The notes beneath the pieces are model-generated. The model did no database searches and was not told the DNA's origin. It was given only the letters and a program-made list of their open reading frames with translations. DNA of 64,000 nt from Ilumatobacteraceae bacterium (GTDB taxonomy: Bacteria; Actinomycetota; Acidimicrobiia; Acidimicrobiales; Ilumatobacteraceae): the NCBI GenBank assembly GCA_025463305.1, contig JAOBWK010000056.1, positions 1-64,000 on the forward strand, written 5' to 3'. A program made the position numbers and the translations under genes. Below, piece after piece: positions 35,202 to 43,982 of the stretch. How positions within the stretch are numbered: the stretch's first letter is position 1; each line of letters opens with the position of its first letter.

Positions 35202-36488
35202 TCAGCGGTGCCCGACCGGCGCGGTGGGCGTGAACCGCACGCGCATGCGCTTGATGCCACTGACGAGCGGCACGCCGGCGGCCTCGAGGAACTCCGGTTC
35301 GCCGACCACTTCGATGTCCGGCAGGCGCGTCAACAGCTGGCGGAACACCACCGACAGCTCGCGGCGGGCGAGGTGGGCACCGAGGCAGAAGTGCGGGCCG
35401 GGACCACCGAAGCCGACGTGCGGGTTCGGGTCGCGACGCACGTCGAACCGGTCCGGATCGGCGAACACCAGCGGATCGCGGTTGGCCGCGCCGTAGAGCA
35501 GGACGATCCGGTCGCCCTCGGCGAACTCGTGGCCGGAGACCGACTGGGCCTTGGTCGAGGTGCGGCGCATGAACGTGACCGGCGAGGCGACGCGCACGAT
35601 CTCGTCGACCGCCGTGGGCGTGACGCCGTCGATGTCGTCGAGCCAGATCCGGCGCTGATCGGGGTTCTGGGTCAGCAGGTGTGCGCCGTAGGACGTGGCG
35701 GTGCGGGTGGTGTCGTTGCCGGCGACGGCGAGGAGGATGAAGAACGGGGCGATCTCCTCCGGGGCGAGCATGTCGTCGCCGACGGTGTTGTGGACCAGCG
35801 CCGAGGTGAGGTCGTCGGTGGGGTTCTTGCGACGGTCCTCGGCGATCTCGTTCATCAGCCCGGTCAGCGTCATCCCCGCCTCGAGCAGCGCGTTGAACGG
35901 ATCTCGCCCGGCCAGGATCTCCGGATCACCGGCGCCGAGGATCACGTTCGTGGCGTCGAGGACGGTCGTGAACTCGCTGCGCGGGATGCCCATCATGTCG
36001 CAGATCACGAGCAGCGGGAACGGCTGGGAGAGGGCCTGGACGAGATCGACCTCGCCCTGCTCGCACACCCCGTCGATGACCTCGGTGCAGATCGTCTCGA
36101 CCGAGTCGAGGACGGCCTGCAGCGCCTTCGGTGTGAACGAACGGGCGACGATGTTGCGCTGGCGGAAGTGGCGCGGATCGTCCATCGCGATGAACGACCC
36201 GAAGAACTCCAGCGCCTCTGCCGGCATGTCGACGATGGCCGTCGAGCCACGGCCGGAGCAGAAGTCGAGCGGACGCCGGCTGATGTCCTGCAGCTCGGCG
36301 AAGCTCACGACCGCGGTGTAGTGATCGTCCTCGCCCGTCAGGAAGTTCGGTGCGGCGCCGGCCACGAACGGCGAGACCCGCCGCATCGCGGCGATGTCGT
36401 CCATCCGCTGCTGCAGCGGACGGTGCCAGAAGGCGGGATCGTCGAGAGCCAACCTGGGCTGGGCAAACGGTGCGGCTGACGAGTTCAT
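35202..36488 (-). CDS. Cytochrome P450
   Basis: 428 residues, soluble class I bacterial P450. I-helix LLAVAGNDTTRTATSYG with the oxygen-activating Asp/Thr, ExxR as EIVR, and the heme loop FGGPGPHFCLGAHLARRE with the Cys thiolate. Needs a ferredoxin and reductase, which are not nearby. ATG at 36488 follows an AAGGGG ribosome binding site. Resembles the CYP groups that hydroxylate terpenoids, steroids or aliphatics in actinobacteria; substrate unknown. Confidence 0.9.
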   Translation of the reverse strand: MNSSAAPFAQPRLALDDPAFWHRPLQQRMDDIAAMRRVSPFVAGAAPNFLTGEDDHYTAVVSFAELQDISRRPLDFCSGRGSTAIVDMPAEALEFFGSFIAMDDPRHFRQRNIVARSFTPKALQAVLDSVETICTEVIDGVCEQGEVDLVQALSQPFPLLVICDMMGIPRSEFTTVLDATNVILGAGDPEILAGRDPFNALLEAGMTLTGLMNEIAEDRRKNPTDDLTSALVHNTVGDDMLAPEEIAPFFILLAVAGNDTTRTATSYGAHLLTQNPDQRRIWLDDIDGVTPTAVDEIVRVASPVTFMRRTSTKAQSVSGHEFAEGDRIVLLYGAANRDPLVFADPDRFDVRRDPNPHVGFGGPGPHFCLGAHLARRELSVVFRQLLTRLPDIEVVGEPEFLEAAGVPLVSGIKRMRVRFTPTAPVGHR

Positions 36489-36566
36489 GTGTCCCCTTGC
36501 GAGTACGCGCCGTCCCCGACGCTCCATCCCCACGGGCGAGCATATGCGATCGTCGCTCGCATCTGG

Positions 36567-37211
36567 TCAGCGGTGGCCGCGCTCGAGGCCGTCGAGGAAC
36601 GTCGTCAGGCCGAAGCGGAAGACCTCCTCGGCCGTGGGCCGCTCGATGCTCAGATCATCGCGCAAGGTCCGTCCGGCCCGGCTGGTGTCGAAGTAGACGG
36701 TGCCGAGGACGTAGTCGATCATCGCCAGGTACGCCGGCATCGCGACCGGCATGTCGAAGCCGGCCTCGATCAGGTTGGCCAGCCCGGCCTCGGCACCGCG
36801 CATCGCGTTCGGGCCGAGCAGCGGCGACGCGGCCAGCGCGGGCAGGAGGTGCGGATGGGCGAGCAGCACCCGCCGGAACTCGATCGACAGCCACTCGACC
36901 TTGGCGCGACCGCCGAGGCCCGTCGCCGGCAGCACGATCTCGCCGAGCACCTCGTCGACGAGCAGCACCAGCAGCTCCTCGCGGCTCGCGACGTGGCGGT
37001 AGAGCGACGCGCTGCCCGTGCCCAACGTGTCGGCCAGCCGGCGAACGGTGAGCACGTCCAGCCCGTCGGTGTCGACGATCGACAGCGCCGTCGCGATGAT
37101 GCTCTCGATCGTCAGCCCGTCGGGTCGTGGCCGCCGTCGTCGCAGGCGCGCGCCGCGATCGTCCCACCAGGCCGCGCTGCCGACGGCGTCACCATCGGGC
37201 GCGGTGATCAC
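36567..37211 (-). CDS. TetR-family transcriptional regulator
   Basis: 214 residues. Helix-turn-helix at about 45-85 (LTVRRLADTLGTGSASLYRH, then REELLVLLVDEVL) and a TetR_C-like helical domain. The GTG at 37211 overlaps the stop of the VOC gene (GTGA), so it is co-translated with it; starts further upstream in the frame are non-coding. Lies between the VOC gene and the P450 gene in one strand-uniform row, and may control that row. Confidence 0.84.
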   Translation of the reverse strand: MITAPDGDAVGSAAWWDDRGARLRRRRPRPDGLTIESIIATALSIVDTDGLDVLTVRRLADTLGTGSASLYRHVASREELLVLLVDEVLGEIVLPATGLGGRAKVEWLSIEFRRVLLAHPHLLPALAASPLLGPNAMRGAEAGLANLIEAGFDMPVAMPAYLAMIDYVLGTVYFDTSRAGRTLRDDLSIERPTAEEVFRFGLTTFLDGLERGHR

Positions 37212-37699
37212 TCCGTCCGGTCGGCATTGCCGAAGCCGTCGCGCTGGGTGCGCGCCTCCAGCGACTCCAGCTCTTCGAACAGGGTGATCTGCAGACCGGC
37301 CGGCGCCTCGAGCCGCGAGTTGAGCGAGCGCCACGGCGTCTCGGTGGGCGCGGCGACGAGCGTCGCGCCCGCGTCGACGAGCTGGGTCGTGATCCCGGCT
37401 GCGTCGGTCACCTCGAACGCGATGCGGATCTTCGGGCTGACGGGCCGGCCGACCTCGATGCGGTCGATCATCGCCTTCTGCGCCGGGTTGGCGAGCTCGA
37501 GCGTCGCCCGGCCGGCAGCGAGGATGACGACGCGGGCGTCGCCCTCACCCTCGAACGCTGCCTGTTCGGGGAGCCCCAACACGTCGCGGTAGAACGTGAC
37601 CGCGGCTGCGAAGTCCTCCGCCTCGACCACCAGGCGGAGCTGGAGCACGCGCTCGCCACGGGGTCCGGTTGCCGGTGTGGATGGTGGTGTCGGCTGCAT
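37208..37699 (-). CDS. VOC (glyoxalase/bleomycin-resistance fold) protein
   Basis: 163 residues. VLQLRLVVEAEDFAAAVTFY, YRDVLGLPEQ, then the second beta-alpha-beta unit with RIAFEVTDAAGITTQLVDAG and a final LQITLFEELE. A metal-dependent isomerase, lyase, dioxygenase or drug-binding protein; metal ligands are not clear enough to choose. The ATG is seven bases after a TACGGT -10. First gene of the VOC-TetR-P450-kinase row. Confidence 0.83.
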   Translation of the reverse strand: MQPTPPSTPATGPRGERVLQLRLVVEAEDFAAAVTFYRDVLGLPEQAAFEGEGDARVVILAAGRATLELANPAQKAMIDRIEVGRPVSPKIRIAFEVTDAAGITTQLVDAGATLVAAPTETPWRSLNSRLEAPAGLQITLFEELESLEARTQRDGFGNADRTE

Positions 37700-37706
37700 C
37701 GCGCAG

Positions 37707-37712
37707 ACCGTA
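37707..37712 (-). promoter_or_regulatory. -10 element of the VOC-TetR-P450 row
   Basis: TACGGT on the minus strand ends seven bases before the ATG at 37699. Confidence 0.5.
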
Positions 37713-37745
37713 GCGAACCCCCGACACGCGGATTCGCCTCCCGCC

Positions 37746-37751
37746 TAATGT
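37746..37751 (+). promoter_or_regulatory. -10 element of the aldehyde dehydrogenase gene
   Basis: TAATGT ends six bases before the GTG at 37758. It and the divergent VOC -10 fit in a 58-base gap. Confidence 0.5.
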
Positions 37752-37757
37752 GGCGGT

Positions 37758-39188
37758 GTGACGACGCTGCAGAACTTCATCGACGGTGAGTACCGAGACG
37801 CCAAGACCGACTCGGTGCTCGACATCGTGGACCCCTCCACCGGGCAGGCCTACATCCAGGCGCCGATCTCGTCGGCCACCGACATCGACGACGCGTGCCG
37901 CGCCGCGGCGACCGCGTTCGAGAGCTGGAAGCGCACCACGCCGGCCGAGCGCAGCCTCGCGCTGCTGCGGATGGCCGATTCGCTGGAAGCGTCGGCAGCC
38001 GAGTTCATCGAGGCCGAGACGCGCAACACCGGCAAGCCGATGCGGTACATGCGCGACGAGGAGTTCCCGATGCTCGTCGACCACCTCCGCTACATGGCCA
38101 CGCTCGCCCGCAACCTCACCGGCCTGGCGAGCACCTCGTACGTCACCGGCTTCGACTCGGCGGTGCGCCGCGAGCCCGTGGGCGTGTGCGGTCAGGTCGC
38201 CCCGTGGAACTACCCGCTGATGATGGCTGTCTGGAAGTTCGGGCCGGCGCTGGCCGCCGGCAACACCGTCGTGCTCAAGCCGTCGGACACCACGCCGGTC
38301 ACCACCGCGCTGCTCGGCCGCATCGTCGGCGAGTGCCTGCCCCCCGGCGTGATGAACATCGTCATCGGCGACCGCGGCACCGGCCGTGCGCTCGTCGACC
38401 ACTCCATCCCCTCGCTGATCTCCGTCACCGGCAGCACCCGCGCCGGGATGGAGGTGTCGCTCGCCGCGTCGTCCGACCTGAAGCGGGTGCACCTCGAGCT
38501 CGGTGGCAAGGCACCCGTCGTGGTGTTCGACGACGTCGACATCGCCGAGGCCGCCGCGGGTGTCGCCGGTGCGGGCCTCGTCAACTCCGGCCAGGACTGC
38601 GCAGCGGGCTGCCGGGTGCTGGTCCACGAGCGGATCCACGACGAGTTCGTCGAGGCGATGGTGGCCGAGTACGCGAAGAAGTCGTACGGCCCGCCGAAGG
38701 ACGATCCCGACATCGGCCCGATGAACAACGCCGTCCACTACGCCAAGGTCACCGGCTTCATCGAGCGCGCGCCCGATCACGCCCAGATCCGCATCGGCGG
38801 CAAGGGCGACCCGCGCGACGGCGGCTACTACGTGCAGCCCACCATCGTCACCGGCCTGCACCAGGACGACGAGATGATCCAGGACGAGGTGTTCGGCCCG
38901 CTGCAGACCGTGCAGTCGTTCCGCGACGAGACCCAGGCCCTGCAGATGGCCAACGACGTGCGCTACGGCCTCGCCGCCAGCGTGTGGACCAACGACTACA
39001 ACACCGCGCTGCGGGTCAGCGGCGACCTCGACTTCGGTCAGGTCTGGATCAACTGCCACCTGATCCAGCCGGCCGAGCTGCCCAACGGCGGCTACAAGCA
39101 CTCCGGCCACGGCAACGACCTCTCGCTGCTCGCGCTCGACGACTACACCCGCGTCAAGCAGGTCACCAGCGCACTCCCCCGCCGCTGA
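37758..39188 (+). CDS. NAD-dependent aldehyde dehydrogenase (aminobutyraldehyde/betaine-aldehyde type)
   Basis: 476 residues. GQVAPWNYPLMMAVWK, the adenine-binding SVTGSTRAGMEV, general base Glu in HLELGGKAPVVV, and the catalytic Cys in VNSGQDCAAGCRVLV; QDEVFGPLQTVQSF near the C-terminus. Similar to gamma-aminobutyraldehyde dehydrogenases (PatD/YdcW): oxidises an aldehyde to the acid. GTG start set by a -10 six bases upstream. Followed by a GntR regulator and an MFS transporter, so a polyamine or amine catabolic role is plausible. Confidence 0.88.
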   Translation: MTTLQNFIDGEYRDAKTDSVLDIVDPSTGQAYIQAPISSATDIDDACRAAATAFESWKRTTPAERSLALLRMADSLEASAAEFIEAETRNTGKPMRYMRDEEFPMLVDHLRYMATLARNLTGLASTSYVTGFDSAVRREPVGVCGQVAPWNYPLMMAVWKFGPALAAGNTVVLKPSDTTPVTTALLGRIVGECLPPGVMNIVIGDRGTGRALVDHSIPSLISVTGSTRAGMEVSLAASSDLKRVHLELGGKAPVVVFDDVDIAEAAAGVAGAGLVNSGQDCAAGCRVLVHERIHDEFVEAMVAEYAKKSYGPPKDDPDIGPMNNAVHYAKVTGFIERAPDHAQIRIGGKGDPRDGGYYVQPTIVTGLHQDDEMIQDEVFGPLQTVQSFRDETQALQMANDVRYGLAASVWTNDYNTALRVSGDLDFGQVWINCHLIQPAELPNGGYKHSGHGNDLSLLALDDYTRVKQVTSALPRR

Positions 39189-39220
39189 CGAAACTCCGGC
39201 GCGATCCGGTTCCGCGCGAG

Positions 39221-39241
39221 ATAGATTCGTCTTGCATCTAT
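39221..39241. promoter_or_regulatory. Possible GntR operator over the gntR start
   Basis: ATAGAT (39221-39226) and ATCTAT (39236-39241) are perfect arms with nine bases between; the right arm covers the ATG at 39240. TAGATT (39222-39227) could be the -10. Confidence 0.4.
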
Positions 39242-39893
39242 GTCGCTCACACCCGCACCCAACGCCGCTGACCTCGCCTATCACCACGTCAAGGAGCAGA
39301 TCGTGCTCGGCTCGTTCGCGGGCGGGGAGATGATCAGCGAGGGCGACATCGCCGCGCAGCTGTCGATCAGCCGCACCCCGGTGCGCGAGGCGTTCCTGCG
39401 TCTGCAGGCCGAGGGCTGGATGCGGCTCTACCCGAAGCGCGGCGCGCTCGTCGTGGCCGTCACGCCCGACGAGATCGACGACGTGCTCGCGGCCCGCCAG
39501 CTCGTCGAGGGCAACGCGGCGATGATCGTCGCCGACGATGCCGCCGGTCGGCCCGCACTGCTCGCCCGGCTCGACGAGTGCCTCGCCCGCCAGGACAGGT
39601 GCATGGCGGCCAACGACGTCACCGCCTACGCCGAGGCCGACGCCGACTTCCACCTCGCGATCGTCGACGCTGCCGGCAACTCCGTGCTCGCCGACTTCAC
39701 CCGCAGCCTGCGCGAACGGCAGCGGCGGATGACCGCGCGGGCCGTGCGCCGCGACCCCGGTGCGCTGCAGACCATGACCAACGAGCACCGCGAGCTGCGC
39801 GAGCGGATCGCCGCCGGCGACGCTGCCGGTTTCGGCAGCGTGCTCGCCCGCCACATGGACGCCGCCCACCGCCGAGCACTCGCCAACCGATGA
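39240..39893 (+). CDS. GntR-family regulator, FCD (FadR C-terminal) type
   Basis: 217 residues. Winged helix at about 12-75 (YHHVKEQIVLGSFAGGEMIS, DIAAQLSISRTPVREAFLRL, YPKRGALVVAV), then the six-helix FCD domain with Asp and His metal or ligand residues (DADFHLAIVDAAGN, TNEHRELRERI). Regulators of this type sense carboxylic acids. The stop overlaps the ATG of the MFS gene (ATGA), so both are one unit. Confidence 0.88.
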   Translation: MSLTPAPNAADLAYHHVKEQIVLGSFAGGEMISEGDIAAQLSISRTPVREAFLRLQAEGWMRLYPKRGALVVAVTPDEIDDVLAARQLVEGNAAMIVADDAAGRPALLARLDECLARQDRCMAANDVTAYAEADADFHLAIVDAAGNSVLADFTRSLRERQRRMTARAVRRDPGALQTMTNEHRELRERIAAGDAAGFGSVLARHMDAAHRRALANR

Positions 39894-41155
39894 CGCTGCT
39901 CGTCGAAGCACTTCCCGTTCCCGCCGAGCGGACGCGTCCGCTGCGCCTCTGGTTGCCGGTCGGCCTCGCGGCTGCGGCCATCGCCTGGGGCGGCAACGAG
40001 TTCACGCCGCTGCTGGTGCTGTACCGGCACGACCGCGGCCTGTCGCTCGTGACGGTCGATCTGATGCTCGCCGCCTACGTCGTCGGCATCATCCCCGCGC
40101 TGGTGATCGGCGGCCCGCTGTCGGATCGCTACGGCCGGCGCGCCCTGTTCCTCCCCGCCCCGCTCATCGGCGTGCTCGGCAGCGCGTTCCTCGCCGCCGG
40201 AGCCACCATGCCGGCGATGCTCTTCGTCGGCCGGATCGTGAGCGGCGTCGCGATCGGCCTGGCGATGGCCGTCGGCACGTCGTGGATCAAGGAGCTGTCG
40301 ACGCCGCCGTGGGACACGTCGGAGCGAGCGGCATCCAACGACGGCGTCGGCGCCCGCCGCGCGTCGCTGTCGCTGACGGCCGGGTTCCTGCTCGGCGCTG
40401 GGGTGGCGGGGGTTCTCGCGCAGTGGGCGCCGGCGCCCGAGGTGCTGCCGTACCTGGTGCACATCGCGCTGACGCTGCCGCTCGCCTGGTTCCTGCTGCG
40501 CGCGCCGGAGACGACGCCCAGGATCGGGATCCAGACCGCGGTCGCACCCGTGCCGACCGACCGGACCGTCGTCGATCGTCGACACTCGGCGTTGCGCGAC
40601 CCGCACTTCCTGCGGCTCGTGCTTCCGACCGCGCCGTGGGTGTTCGGCTGCGCGGGCGTCGCCTACGCCGTCCTGCCCGGGCTGGTGTCGAGCCACGTCG
40701 GCGGGCTGCGGGTCGCGTTCTCGGCACTCGCCACGGTGATCACCCTCGGCTCCGGCGTGCTCGTGCAGCCGTTCGCCCGGCGACTGGACCGCCGCGGTTC
40801 GGCGCGCACGCTGACGATCGCACTCGCTGTCACGGCCGTTGGCATGGCACTGGCCACCCTCGCCGCCGGCACGCTCGCCGTTCCCCTTGCCCTGCTGGCC
40901 GCCGCCGTGCTCGGTTGTGCGTACGGCATCCATCTGGTGGCCGGTTTGTTGCATGTGCAACGGATCGCGCCGGCGGGCGACCTCGCCGGGCTGACCGCGG
41001 CGTTCTACACGCTGAGCTACCTCGGCTTCGCAGCCCCGGCGGCGATGTCCGTGCTGGCGACGAACATTTCGTACCCGGTGATGTTGTCGATCGGCGCCGT
41101 CGTCGCCGCCGGCTCGTGCGTCGCCCTGGCACGCGGGGGTCGGCAGCAGCCGTAG
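39890..41155 (+). CDS. MFS transporter
   Basis: 421 residues, twelve predicted helices. GGPLSDRYGRRALFLPA is the MFS loop 2-3 motif and LDRRGSARTLTI its counterpart in the second half. A proton-coupled carrier of the sugar/drug MFS class; direction and substrate unknown. ATGA overlap with the FCD-GntR gene suggests uptake or efflux of the acid sensed by that regulator. Confidence 0.84.
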   Translation: MTLLVEALPVPAERTRPLRLWLPVGLAAAAIAWGGNEFTPLLVLYRHDRGLSLVTVDLMLAAYVVGIIPALVIGGPLSDRYGRRALFLPAPLIGVLGSAFLAAGATMPAMLFVGRIVSGVAIGLAMAVGTSWIKELSTPPWDTSERAASNDGVGARRASLSLTAGFLLGAGVAGVLAQWAPAPEVLPYLVHIALTLPLAWFLLRAPETTPRIGIQTAVAPVPTDRTVVDRRHSALRDPHFLRLVLPTAPWVFGCAGVAYAVLPGLVSSHVGGLRVAFSALATVITLGSGVLVQPFARRLDRRGSARTLTIALAVTAVGMALATLAAGTLAVPLALLAAAVLGCAYGIHLVAGLLHVQRIAPAGDLAGLTAAFYTLSYLGFAAPAAMSVLATNISYPVMLSIGAVVAAGSCVALARGGRQQP

Positions 41156-41158
41156 GGT
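41153..41158 (+). promoter_or_regulatory. Possible -10 of the MDR gene
   Basis: TAGGGT lies 31 bases before the ATG at 41190, whose GGAG ribosome binding site is at 41181-41184; a leadered message, unlike its neighbours. Confidence 0.35.
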
Positions 41159-41189
41159 TCCCATCGCCGCCCGAACGATGGAGACGAAC

Positions 41190-42344
41190 ATGACCGTGAC
41201 CCACGAGTCGCCCGAGATCCCCGCCACGATGCGCCAGATCCGCTCGCTGGTGACGGCCGACGGCGTCCTCGAGCTGTCGGTGGCCACGGTCGACACCCCC
41301 ACACCGGGGCCGAACGAGGTGCTGGTCCGCATCGAGGCCGCCCCGATCAACCCGTCGGACCTCGGCCTGCTGCTCGCCGCCGCCGACATCGGCACGGCCA
41401 CCTCCACCGGCTCGGCCGACCATCCCATCGTCACGGCGCCGATCCCGGCTGCGGTGATGGGCGGCCTCCGGGCACGCGTCGGCGAGTCGATGCCGGTCGG
41501 CAACGAGGGATCCGGCGTCGTGGTGGCCGCGGGCGAATCACCCGATGCGCAGGCGCTGATCGGGCGGATGGTGGGCATCGCCGGCGGCGCGACCTACGGC
41601 GAGTACCGGGTCGTCCCGCTGTTCATGTGCGTGGTGCTGCCCGAAGGCACACCGAGCGAGGCCGGGGCATCGTGCTTCGTCAACCCGCTCACCGCGCTCG
41701 GGATGGTGGAGACGATGCGCCTCGAGCACCACACCGCGCTCGTCCACACCGCGGCCGCATCGAACCTCGGGCAGATGCTCAACCGGTTGTGCATCGCCGA
41801 CGGCGTGCCCCTGGTGAACATCGTCCGCCGCCCCGAGCAGGCGACGATCCTGCGCGACCAGGGCGCCGAACATGTCTGCGACACGAGCTCGCCCGGCTTC
41901 ACCGACGAGCTCACGACCGCGCTCATCGCCACCGGCGCGACGATCGCGTTCGACGCCGTCGGCGGCGGGCCACTGGCCGGCGAGGTCCTCAGCTGCATGG
42001 AGGCCGCGGCCAACGCCTCGGCGGCCGAGTACAGCCGCTACGGCAGCGACACCCACAAGCAGGTGTACATCTACGGCGGCCTCGACCGCGGCCCCACCGA
42101 GCTGACCCGCAACTTCGGGATGGCGTGGGGCGTGGGCGGCTGGCTGCTCACGCCGTTCCTCGGCCGGGTCGGGCTGGAGACGATGATGCGCCTCCGCCAG
42201 CGCGTCGTCGACGACCTCGACACGATCTTTGCGAGCACCTACACCGACGAGGTCTCCCTCGCCGGCGCCCTCGACCTCGCCACGATCCGGCGCTACGCGC
42301 GCATCGCCACCGGCCAGAAGTTCCTCATCCGCCCAACCCTCTGA
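41190..42344 (+). CDS. Zinc-less medium-chain dehydrogenase/reductase (quinone-oxidoreductase-like)
   Basis: 384 residues. GroES-like N-terminal domain (PGPNEVLVRIEAAPINPSDL, VGNEGSGVVVAAG) and a Rossmann domain (ALVHTAAASNLGQMLNRLC, then VNIVRRPEQATILRDQGAEH). The zinc-ligand Cys cluster is absent. Probably an NADPH-dependent reductase of enones or quinones. The ATG at 41190 is chosen because GGAG lies five bases before it; an ATG at 41178 is in frame. Confidence 0.83.
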   Translation: MTVTHESPEIPATMRQIRSLVTADGVLELSVATVDTPTPGPNEVLVRIEAAPINPSDLGLLLAAADIGTATSTGSADHPIVTAPIPAAVMGGLRARVGESMPVGNEGSGVVVAAGESPDAQALIGRMVGIAGGATYGEYRVVPLFMCVVLPEGTPSEAGASCFVNPLTALGMVETMRLEHHTALVHTAAASNLGQMLNRLCIADGVPLVNIVRRPEQATILRDQGAEHVCDTSSPGFTDELTTALIATGATIAFDAVGGGPLAGEVLSCMEAAANASAAEYSRYGSDTHKQVYIYGGLDRGPTELTRNFGMAWGVGGWLLTPFLGRVGLETMMRLRQRVVDDLDTIFASTYTDEVSLAGALDLATIRRYARIATGQKFLIRPTL

Positions 42345-42350
42345 GCCGCG

Positions 42351-42872
42351 TCAGGACTCGATGATGTCCTCGATCAACGCCTCGACGATGGGCGCCGGCG
42401 GCTTGTGGGTGAGGAGCTTGAACAGCGACCAGCCCGAGAGCGACGCGGCGCCGAGCGAGACCAGGGCGATGAACCGCTTCGGGAGGCGGGGGCTGAGCTT
42501 GAGCACGCCGGGGCCGGTGCCGACGAGCACGGCGGCAAGGGCGAGGTTCGTCAGCGGCAGCTCGTAGCCGCCGTTCGACGACAGCGGGCCGCCGCTGCGG
42601 TGGACGGCGGACGCGACGGTCATCGCACCGGCGATGGCGATGGGGCCGAGCGGATCGGCGATGCCGGCAGCGGTCAGGACGCCGCCGACGAGCTCGGCAC
42701 CGCCGGCCAACGCGGCCATCGGCTTGCTCGGTGTGAGCCCGAGGCCGTTGAAGCCGACCGAGGTGGCGTCGAGGCCGTGACCGCCGAAGGCGCCGAACAG
42801 CTTCTGGGCACCGTGGACGGCGAGGTAGCCGCCGAGCACGGCGCGTCCGGCGAGGAGAGTGAAGCTGCGCAT
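42351..42872 (-). CDS. DoxX-family membrane protein
   Basis: 173 residues, four helices. AVLGGYLAVHGAQKLFGAFG and GGAELVGGVLTAAGIADPLG match DoxX/DoxD-like proteins linked to thiosulfate oxidation or redox stress in other bacteria; the role here is unknown. AGGAGG ribosome binding site before the ATG. Converges closely on the MDR gene. Confidence 0.82.
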   Translation of the reverse strand: MRSFTLLAGRAVLGGYLAVHGAQKLFGAFGGHGLDATSVGFNGLGLTPSKPMAALAGGAELVGGVLTAAGIADPLGPIAIAGAMTVASAVHRSGGPLSSNGGYELPLTNLALAAVLVGTGPGVLKLSPRLPKRFIALVSLGAASLSGWSLFKLLTHKPPAPIVEALIEDIIES

Positions 42873-42984
42873 GAGGATCCTCCTGGGATCGTGGATCGAG
42901 TTCGGGGAACCCCGCCAGCCTCAGAGCCGCTCGCCCGCTCAGCGCCGGTCACCCGCTCGGCAGAGGTGTCGCGCCACTCGCAGA

Positions 42985-42990
42985 TACGGT
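42985..42990 (+). promoter_or_regulatory. -10 element of the mycothiol-type enzyme gene
   Basis: TACGGT ends six bases before the ATG at 42997. Confidence 0.5.
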
Positions 42991-42996
42991 GGCGGC

Positions 42997-43755
42997 ATGT
43001 CGGACACACTCCACGCACTGCACGCTTCGGTCGAGCGCCTCCGCGCCATCGTCGAGTCCCTCGAGCCCGGTGAGCTCACCACCCAGGCCTACCCCACCGA
43101 GTGGACCATCGCCGACACGCTCTCCCACCTCGGATCGGGCGCCGTCATCATGCGCGCCGGTGTCGAGGCCGCGTCCACCGGCACGTCGGTGGCCGACGGG
43201 TTCAACCAGTCGGTGTGGGACGAGTGGAACGCCAAGTCGCCCGCCGACCAGGCCGCCGGCGTGCTCGTGGCCGACCACGCGCTGCTGGAGACGATCGGTG
43301 CGCTCACCGACGAGCAGCGCGCCGCGTTCCAGTTCTCACTGGGCCCGATGACGCTCGATCTCGACGGCTTCCTCGGGATGCGCCTCAACGAGCACGCCCT
43401 GCACACGTGGGATGTCGAGGTCGTGTTCGACCCGGCGGCCACGGTGTCCGACCAGGCGGCCGGCATCATGCTCGGCAGCGTGCCGATGATCGCCGGGTTC
43501 GCGGCCAAGGACGACGGCGTCGAACGCCGCCTCGTCGTCGTCACCAGCGACCCGACCCACGTCTTCGCCGTCACCACCGGTGCCGGCACGGTGAAGGTCG
43601 TGCCGCACGACGAGGAGGGCGGCGGCCCGGTCCTCGCCCTGCCGGCGGAGTCGTTCGTCCGCCTGGTGTACGGCCGGCTCGATGCCGACCACCTCCCCGC
43701 CGGCGTCGACGCGGCGGCCGTCGCCGATCTGCGCCGGGTGTTCCCCGGGTTCTGA
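42997..43755 (+). CDS. Maleylpyruvate-isomerase-family (mycothiol-dependent, DinB-like) protein
   Basis: 252 residues. N-terminal DinB-like four-helix bundle with TEWTIADTLSHLGSGAV and LNEHALHTWDVEVVF, which supply the His/Glu/His metal site of mycothiol-dependent maleylpyruvate isomerases; C-terminal SCP2-like domain from about 165. Presence of this family points to a mycothiol-making actinobacterium. Substrate not assigned. ATG placed six bases after a -10. Confidence 0.85.
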   Translation: MSDTLHALHASVERLRAIVESLEPGELTTQAYPTEWTIADTLSHLGSGAVIMRAGVEAASTGTSVADGFNQSVWDEWNAKSPADQAAGVLVADHALLETIGALTDEQRAAFQFSLGPMTLDLDGFLGMRLNEHALHTWDVEVVFDPAATVSDQAAGIMLGSVPMIAGFAAKDDGVERRLVVVTSDPTHVFAVTTGAGTVKVVPHDEEGGGPVLALPAESFVRLVYGRLDADHLPAGVDAAAVADLRRVFPGF

Positions 43756-43789
43756 TCGCGCCCGGCGTCGCTCGACGCGGCCGCACCGA

Positions 43790-43795
43790 TAGCCT
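43790..43795 (+). promoter_or_regulatory. -10 element of the riboswitch transcript
   Basis: TAGCCT; six bases later, at 43802, lies the first base of the riboswitch P1 helix, so the mRNA probably starts exactly with the aptamer. Confidence 0.55.
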
Positions 43796-43801
43796 CTTCG
43801 G

Positions 43802-43940
43802 CGAAGGGGAGTAGCCCTACCCATCGGTTGATCGACACACTGGCGGATGACGCCCGGTCGGCCGGGTCCGCGACCACGGTCACGGGCGGGCGAGACCTTC
43901 GACGTGGTGCAACCCAGTTGCGCCGGTCGAAGGCTGCAAC
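43802..43940 (+). ncRNA. yybP-ykoY manganese riboswitch and expression platform
   Basis: Both signature segments of the yybP-ykoY aptamer are present: GGGGAGTAGC (43806-43815) at the 5' side and GCGAGACCTT (43890-43899) at the 3' side, closed by helix P1, CGAAGG (43802-43807) with CCTTCG (43896-43901). The 3' P1 strand can instead pair as CCTTCGAC (43896-43903) with GTCGAAGG (43926-43933), enclosing a further stem GTGCAAC/GTTGCGC. If P1 forms, a different hairpin, GTTGCGCC with GGCTGCAAC (43917-43940), becomes possible. This is a clear two-state switch. Such riboswitches sense Mn2+ and turn on export or homeostasis genes. Confidence 0.85.
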
Positions 43941-43982
43941 TCCCAGCACTTCCACTCGGCGCTCGATCCCGAGGAGAAGTAC

